A stretch of DNA of 64,000 nucleotides, taken from Ianthella basta (lineage: Eukaryota; Porifera; Demospongiae; Verongiida; Ianthellidae). The notes beneath the pieces are model-generated. The model had not been told where the DNA came from. It saw nothing but the letters and a program-made list of their open reading frames with translations, and did not search any database. The DNA lies in the NCBI GenBank assembly GCA_964019415.1, contig OZ025874.1, positions 2,184,512 to 2,248,511 on the forward strand. Direction: 5' to 3'. This document shows positions 58,637 through 64,000 of this stretch, piece by piece (position 1 is the stretch's first letter; each line of letters opens with the position of its first letter). The position numbers were made by a program, and so were the translations under genes.

Positions 58637-61600
58637 ATGGCAGGGAAAGCGAAAAAGGCCAAGATCGACTTCAGTCTCAGCAATATCCTAGCTGAGGCTG
58701 AGGAACTCTCCTCAGCTTGCGCACAGTTTCACAAGGCCGCTAACCTGCTCACAGCAGCCTCACAAGCCCTGAAGAAGTTGCCGCCCTCCTCGCAACTGGA
58801 CATCCTCAGCCGTATGGACAGTGTACACGTCTCTTTGTATCTTGTGAACGTTCTCACTCTAGATGGCGAGGACATTCTGCGAATGGCCAGTGACCTTGTC
58901 CCTGCAGAGTTCGTCGGCGAGCGCTATGCAATTATTAGCCGTATCGTCTTGGAGCATTGCGATCTGCCCGAGATTAGTGAAGGGGACTGCCTAGTGGCCC
59001 ATCAGGCAATGAACCAGAAGCTTGGACGCTACATGACCACGGTGTGAGGCTCTGCCGATGCTAACTACCAGTCAACATTCAAACGGCTGGAAATGGTAAT
59101 ATACCATGTAACTAACAGTGAACCTTGACCCCTTACATTGCGTCATTTAACGTCACTCAGATACACACCTGAATCTTGTAGCTATTTTAGTTTGGACTGT
59201 GTGATCAAGCTCACACACTTGCTTGTTTGCCCCAATACAGAGTACTGGATTGTCACATAAACACATACTTTCCCCACCAACAAGCTTAAGTGCCTGCCTT
59301 GAGCCTGAATGTACAAAGTTTGGGTTGCAAGACCAGCTCTCCATTCAACACAAGCCAGTGCCTGTGGTTCACTATAGCCTAGGAGGCATTCAGAACTGCA
59401 CCAAGCTTTCTCTTCACTGTGGCGCATGCAAGACTGTTTACAATTACGACAAGTTCGGTAACAAGTTGGGTAGAGGAGAGCGGTACTACGACCAGCAGTG
59501 GAAGGCTCAGATGTGGCATACATGGACCGTCAGCTTCAACAGCTCTTTCTGTCACTGTGGTAAGTAGGTACATGGTAGACCATGTGAAGTGGAATTTTCT
59601 AAGTCAGATTGCTACCACACCCTATCAAAGATCCAGTGGATTTCATGCTCATGCATTTCATAACACCATAATGTGTATTGCAACCAGCTTGCATGGGATA
59701 CCATATAGAAGCCTAACTATACGTAATATGGTATCATTAGAACTGGTTGCCATTGTAATCAATTTAAATAGCTACACTATCACATAGCTGTTGGCAGCTA
59801 CCATGGCAACATGGCAACAGTTTCTAACTATCACTTGTCACATCTAAAGTGGGTGTGGTCTAATGAAATACTATATACAGCTAGGAATTGTATATGTATC
59901 AATATAAAATTATGTTTTTGCATTTTTATTTTCTATAGGAAGTCTGTCAAGGAAGGTGATATCAGATGCATTTTTCAATGCTGAGGTGGAGAAGGACATC
60001 AGAGAGAATGCACTGATTGATTCATGGCGATTCACTGCAAACAGTGACTGTGAGCTGTACATGAGGAGTTGCGAGGAGAGAAGAGTTACTGAACTGTATT
60101 TACATGGGCAATGCTCAGAATCTGGGTTGGAAAGAGGTGCGTATGGGAAGCACACAGTGTATATATGCATGTATAGGGACATATAACCTCGTAGTGCATG
60201 CATGCAATTGTTGAACTCCTTGAAGTTGCATTCATATTTGAATATTGAATGTAGGTTGTGGCGATTTGTGGGTGGTGGCTGGAAACTGGAAGCTGGCCTT
60301 TGTTCACTGCATGTTTGCAATGGAATGTACTGTCGACAAACTCAAGGTTTCCTGCCCTAATGTTTGCCCGGAAGAGCCTAAGGGCGTTATGGCTTTCTGC
60401 GAGGAGCACTGTCAAGTGGCAGAAGAAAGAGGAATTCCAACCAAGCTGAAAGACTTTCTCAAGTTTTGTGGATTGAGGGGTGAGATTAGGAGATCAGAGG
60501 TGGGCCAGGATCAGTACAGGTTGCCTGACTTAAGGCTATAGGTGTTGATACAAGTCTTCTTTCAGCTGCAAAGTGATAATTCCAATGAATCTTGCTATAT
60601 ACTGCATGGATGTGAATTAATCCTATGAAGACAATAATAGGTGGATGAATATATATAATATATAAACTGCTTCCTATAGTCTGGGTTTGAACTATGTATA
60701 TATATATATGCAAGCTTTATAGCTTGAACATTCAGAGTCTTGTCTCTATAATGCTATACAGATAATGTAGCAGCTATAGAAGATCCATCCTCTCATGTGT
60801 CACCCTCAGAAGACAAGATGGTGAATGACAAGTTGAGGGCGGGTGCAGTGGAAGTCAGTGTGCCATCTTCTGCTCATTCCCAAGGTAGGAGCCCCTATAT
60901 GATTATATAAGCTTACATTATTAAGTCAAGTATGCATGGTTGCATGAGGACCAGTTTTAGTAGACTAAGTACTATAAAAGGATGTGACGCATTTTACAGA
61001 AAACAAGTAACTATATAGAGACACATGACTGTATAAGGAATTGACACTCTGTCCTGAATTGATTGATTGATTGATTGATTGTCTTATTTCACCTGGGGAA
61101 GCCATTAGCTCACAAGAGCTATTATAAACGGCACCCAGAACACACAAGTGATACAGCAAGTAGATGAAAATGTGGTACAGATGAGTATGAGGTCTAAGGT
61201 GTAATAAAGTATAATTATAATATATGTTATAATATATATTGTTTTGTTACAGTTGATTATAATGGACTATGCTTAACAAGGTGTTACATGTCTTCAATTA
61301 TAATACTAATACAACCATTAGTAAGATGATTGTGGTAAAACTAAAATAATGTGAAACAATGTATGGATCATTGTATGTCAGTAATTAGCTATACTGTGTG
61401 CGTAGACAGATAGTTCTTAGCTGCTACTTTAAAATTAGAGCTGGACTTGAGTGATCTGATTGAATCTGGTAAGGTATTCCATAGAGTGATAGCAGTAGCA
61501 ACTGTAGATTTATGCACGTAGTTGGTTTTACCAGCTGGTACATAGAGTCGGGTGTGGCTACCTCTAGTATGATGGCTGTGAACAGAGTTAGTACGTGTGA

Positions 61601-63234
61601 ACAGGTCTCCTAGGTAGGATGGTAAAAGTCCGTTAACTGCCTTATGGGTCATTGTTAGAATGTGCAATTTGCGTCTGTTGGACAATGATTCCCATCCCAG
61701 CTCTGACTTCATTGCAGTGGCAGAGTCCGATCGTTTCCTGTGGAGAATAATTCTTGCAGCATAGTTCTGTAATCTTTCAAGTTTGGTGCAGCATTTGACA
61801 GTGCAACCATTCCATATTACATCAGCATAGTCAAAACAAGGGAGAATGTACGATGAATAAAACTGGATCAGCACACATTTAGGTAAAAACCAGGAGAGAT
61901 GTCTGAGTAAATTAATCTTCTTAGAAACTTTAAGCACAATACTAAAGTTTCTAAGAAGATTGTACAATTGAACAATGTATGGACTCCATAGAAACTGATG
62001 CTGAAAAGGAAGGTGACACAGCATGCATCACTCAGGATTATACACATGCCAAAAAACTATATACTATAATTTTATAATTATAACTATATAAATCTTTCTG
62101 TGTACACATTTTCAACAATCCCCATTCTGTTCACTCTTTTTTACAAAGGTACTGCTGGACTTCTCAGAGATCATCCCAGCATTGCTGATGGTGATGAGGA
62201 TGAGGCACTAATGACAGTATGCAACAAGGACACTGGGGACAAATGCCGCCTTCGCATGTGGAGCAGAGGACACTTTTTTATAGTGAGGTCATGTGGTCAC
62301 ATTGACACATGGAAGCCTTTGTACAAGTGAGTATATATATGCTTAGTGAATGCATAGTGGTCCATTTGGCATACCATGTATAAAGCACAAACACATGCAT
62401 GCACACAATATCTCATGTATATACAGTACGCCAATGAAATGTGCAACTGTTAAGAATTTCTGCAATACAATAGGTTTACAATCTCTGCCTGTATGTCATT
62501 TTAGGTCTGAGTCACCTAGCCAAGTCTTTCTCATTGTCCTGACTTGGTTGGATGAGATCCTGAAAAACAAACCGGTTGAGGAATGGGAAAAGGTGAGGCC
62601 CCTTATTTACATTAGCACTATGCATTCCCTGCATGCAGAATGTCTATATTCCAAATAATTTATTACTTTTTCTCCAAACTCTACAACTAACAATCATTAA
62701 CTATATTGCATGGTAGCTATATTTTATTTCCTGTTCTTTTGCGTTGTTTCATTGTACCTTGCGTTGTTCTCCTGGGTACCTTTACAGTAGCCTCTAGCCA
62801 TTGGTTTCCCGGATTAAGAAAAGATTTCCTATCCTATCCTAAAGGTGATCCTGGCATATGACAACATGTGCCATTTGGATGGGCTCCGTGTTGCCACAAA
62901 GGCACTACCACTGCCTCCTCCGTTCTCTGAGATGTGGTTGAAGATTACGAAGATTATTGACTCTCTTCACATTCGAAATCATAAAGACCCCAGATGCATT
63001 GCAAGATATGATCCCAAAGTTGTCAAGGAGAGAAGGCCAAAGCTGAATACAATGGCAGCTGAACAGACGTTTGTGTGGGCGTCAAGATTCAAGAAGATAA
63101 TTTGCAGCATGGGTAAGACCCACCATTTATTCTTCCTTCACCGCATGGTGAAGGAAAGAAATCGGTATAGCGAACAGTGCAGAAAGACGGGAAGGGAGCC
63201 TCTGCTACCAAAGGCCTCGGGTCATTCGCTCTGA
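58637..63234 (+). CDS. KDZ transposase-type protein with Cys-rich clusters, complete
   Basis: Eight exons: 58,637-59,041; 59,241-59,559; 59,939-60,136; 60,255-60,479; 60,762-60,884; 62,149-62,326; 62,505-62,592; 62,845-63,234. Splice sites and phases agree, giving 642 codons (641 aa). The N-terminus is helical. Cys/His clusters follow: CLEPECTKF, LHCGACKTVYNY and FCHCG, then GCGDLWVVAGNWKLAFVHCM and CPNVCPEEPKGVMAFCEEHC. These resemble the CxC5/CxC6-type clusters of Kyakuja-Dileera-Zisupton (KDZ) proteins. The C-terminal part has DTWKPLYKSESPSQVF, LAYDNMCHLDGLRVA, MAAEQTFVWASRFKKI and HHLFFLHRMVKERNRY, the conserved KDZ transposase region. The VAGN motif has Ala where many relatives have Asp. 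No inverted repeats were seen at the ends, so this may be a host-resident or domesticated copy. A LINE tail sits in intron 5. Confidence 0.75.
61050..62030 (-). mobile_element. CR1/L2-like LINE 3' fragment in a KDZ intron
   Basis: A minus-strand frame (62,024-61,389, 211 codons) matches the C-terminal part of non-LTR RTs: SSYILPCFDYADVIWNGC, LERLQNYAARIIL, HKAVNGLLPSYLGDLF, and ITLWNTLPDSIRSL near the end. A (CAAT)n tail lies at about 61,055-61,080. The endonuclease and catalytic RT core are missing (5' truncation). Antisense to the host gene. Confidence 0.85.
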
Positions 63235-63618
63235 CTTTCATATCTGACCGGTATCCCTTTTAACTCCTGAATTATTGTTCACTCTTATATATTGTACAAT
63301 GCATTTACAGTACAAGTTTATTATGTCTTCATTCATTGACTGCATTTGCACATGGACAATATGCATATGACTGTAAAGGAAAAAAAAACAGTGCACATAA
63401 GTGGCTAGGACACCCAGCATTCAGGATAAAATTATCGCCTTTGTATTAACAATCACACATGCATGCAGACGTGGGGTGCGCCTAGGGTAAGGTGCCAACC
63501 TTACATCAACAACATAGTATAGTGGCGGCCGGCACCCCGTAGCTGTATATAACAGAGCATTAAGGTAGCTATTTAGTTTGAGAGGCCCGTAAGCAATTCA
63601 TTCTGATTCAGATCCAGA
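63235..63618. other. Intergenic spacer
   Basis: Separates the KDZ gene from the next plus-strand gene. An AAAAAAAA-containing stretch near 63,380 and no repeats; may hold the terminator and promoter, but no motif is clear. Confidence 0.45.
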
Positions 63619-64000
63619 ATGCCCCTTGTCATCAAGGACAACTGTCTCTACCGGAAGGTAGGGCAATCTGTGACCCAAGTGTCCAACTTCGTAGTTGAAA
63701 TACTTCGCTACGTGAAGGCCGATGAAGATTCCGGCTTCATCTGCGAGGTCACTTCCCACAGCGGACGATCCCTTGGGTACGCCCTGCACTGTATAGTTAC
63801 GTAGTTACAGATGCAAGTTATGCTGCGCATGTACGTAGTAGCTAATTATACCCTAGCTAAATATAGTGTTAGGTAGCACTGCACCACTATAGCCACACAC
63901 CATCTGATCTGCTAACAATCCTTTAACCACGCAGAAAAGCTTTTTTCACTGTGATGGACGTGCGTAACGGCAAATGGCTGGATCGGATCTGGCAGTCACT
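63619..64000 (+). CDS. Unrecognised gene, first two exons, cut by the window edge
   Basis: Exon 1 (63,619-63,776) starts MPLVIKDNCLYRKVGQSVTQ and continues through NFVVEILRYVKADEDSGFIC, EVTSHSGRSLG. The donor is GG|gtacgc. Exon 2 starts at 63,935 (acceptor tttaaccacgcag) and joins in phase to give LGKAFFTVMDVRNGKWLDRI. It resembles a small beta-rich N-terminal module. I do not recognise the family, and the protein continues beyond the window. Confidence 0.6.

Overview
The window is metazoan nuclear DNA: phase-coherent GT-AG introns, AIG1/GIMAP-type GTPases, death-fold (CARD-like) domains, a KDZ transposase-type gene, RTE-like and Penelope-like retroelements, and very long (CA)n tracts. Composition and element mix suggest an invertebrate, probably a demosponge. 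That is an inference and no single sequence proves it. No bacterial operon, rRNA, tRNA gene or CRISPR array was seen.

The first 58 kb is a degraded tandem array of one immune-like locus. The ancestral unit has two head-to-head genes about 150-215 bp apart. The plus-strand gene joins a CARD-like domain, a transmembrane/Trp-rich segment, 28-residue Ser/Thr-rich stalk exons, an AIG1 GTPase, a coiled coil and a C-terminal domain that looks like a double-stranded-RNA-binding fold. The minus-strand gene starts with another CARD-like exon, followed by small exons, a KRRR nuclear-localisation-like exon, a coiled coil and an acidic tail. Unit A (about 1-21.5 kb) has an apparently intact GTPase gene with two candidate first exons. 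Unit B (about 21.5-39 kb) has the best complete gene, 712 aa in six exons. Unit C (39-47 kb) has a dead first CARD exon and a compact three-exon, 213-aa CARD plus dsRBD-like gene. Unit D (47.5-56 kb) is a broken GTPase gene whose C-terminus is a membrane anchor. Unit E (56-58.2 kb) is a remnant. All plus-strand introns are phase 1, so the modules can be shuffled.

The array is packed with mobile elements: two nearly identical, ORF-intact RTE-like LINEs (15.2-18.2 and 41.8-44.8 kb); a CACTA-like element (9.3-12.2 kb); a Penelope-like RT fragment split by a TA-flanked MITE (12.8-14.1 kb); a 6.5-kb terminal-inverted-repeat element holding a 1.4-kb 9-bp minisatellite (32.4-39.0 kb), whose empty site survives in a paralogous unit; several MITEs and foldbacks; and SINE-like copies that break the unit D GTPase exon.

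From 58.6 kb the content changes. A complete eight-exon, 641-codon KDZ-type gene with Cys-rich clusters spans 58,637-63,234, with an antisense LINE tail in one intron. The first two exons of an unrecognised gene run off the right edge. Functions are assigned by motif reading only; no alignments were run.
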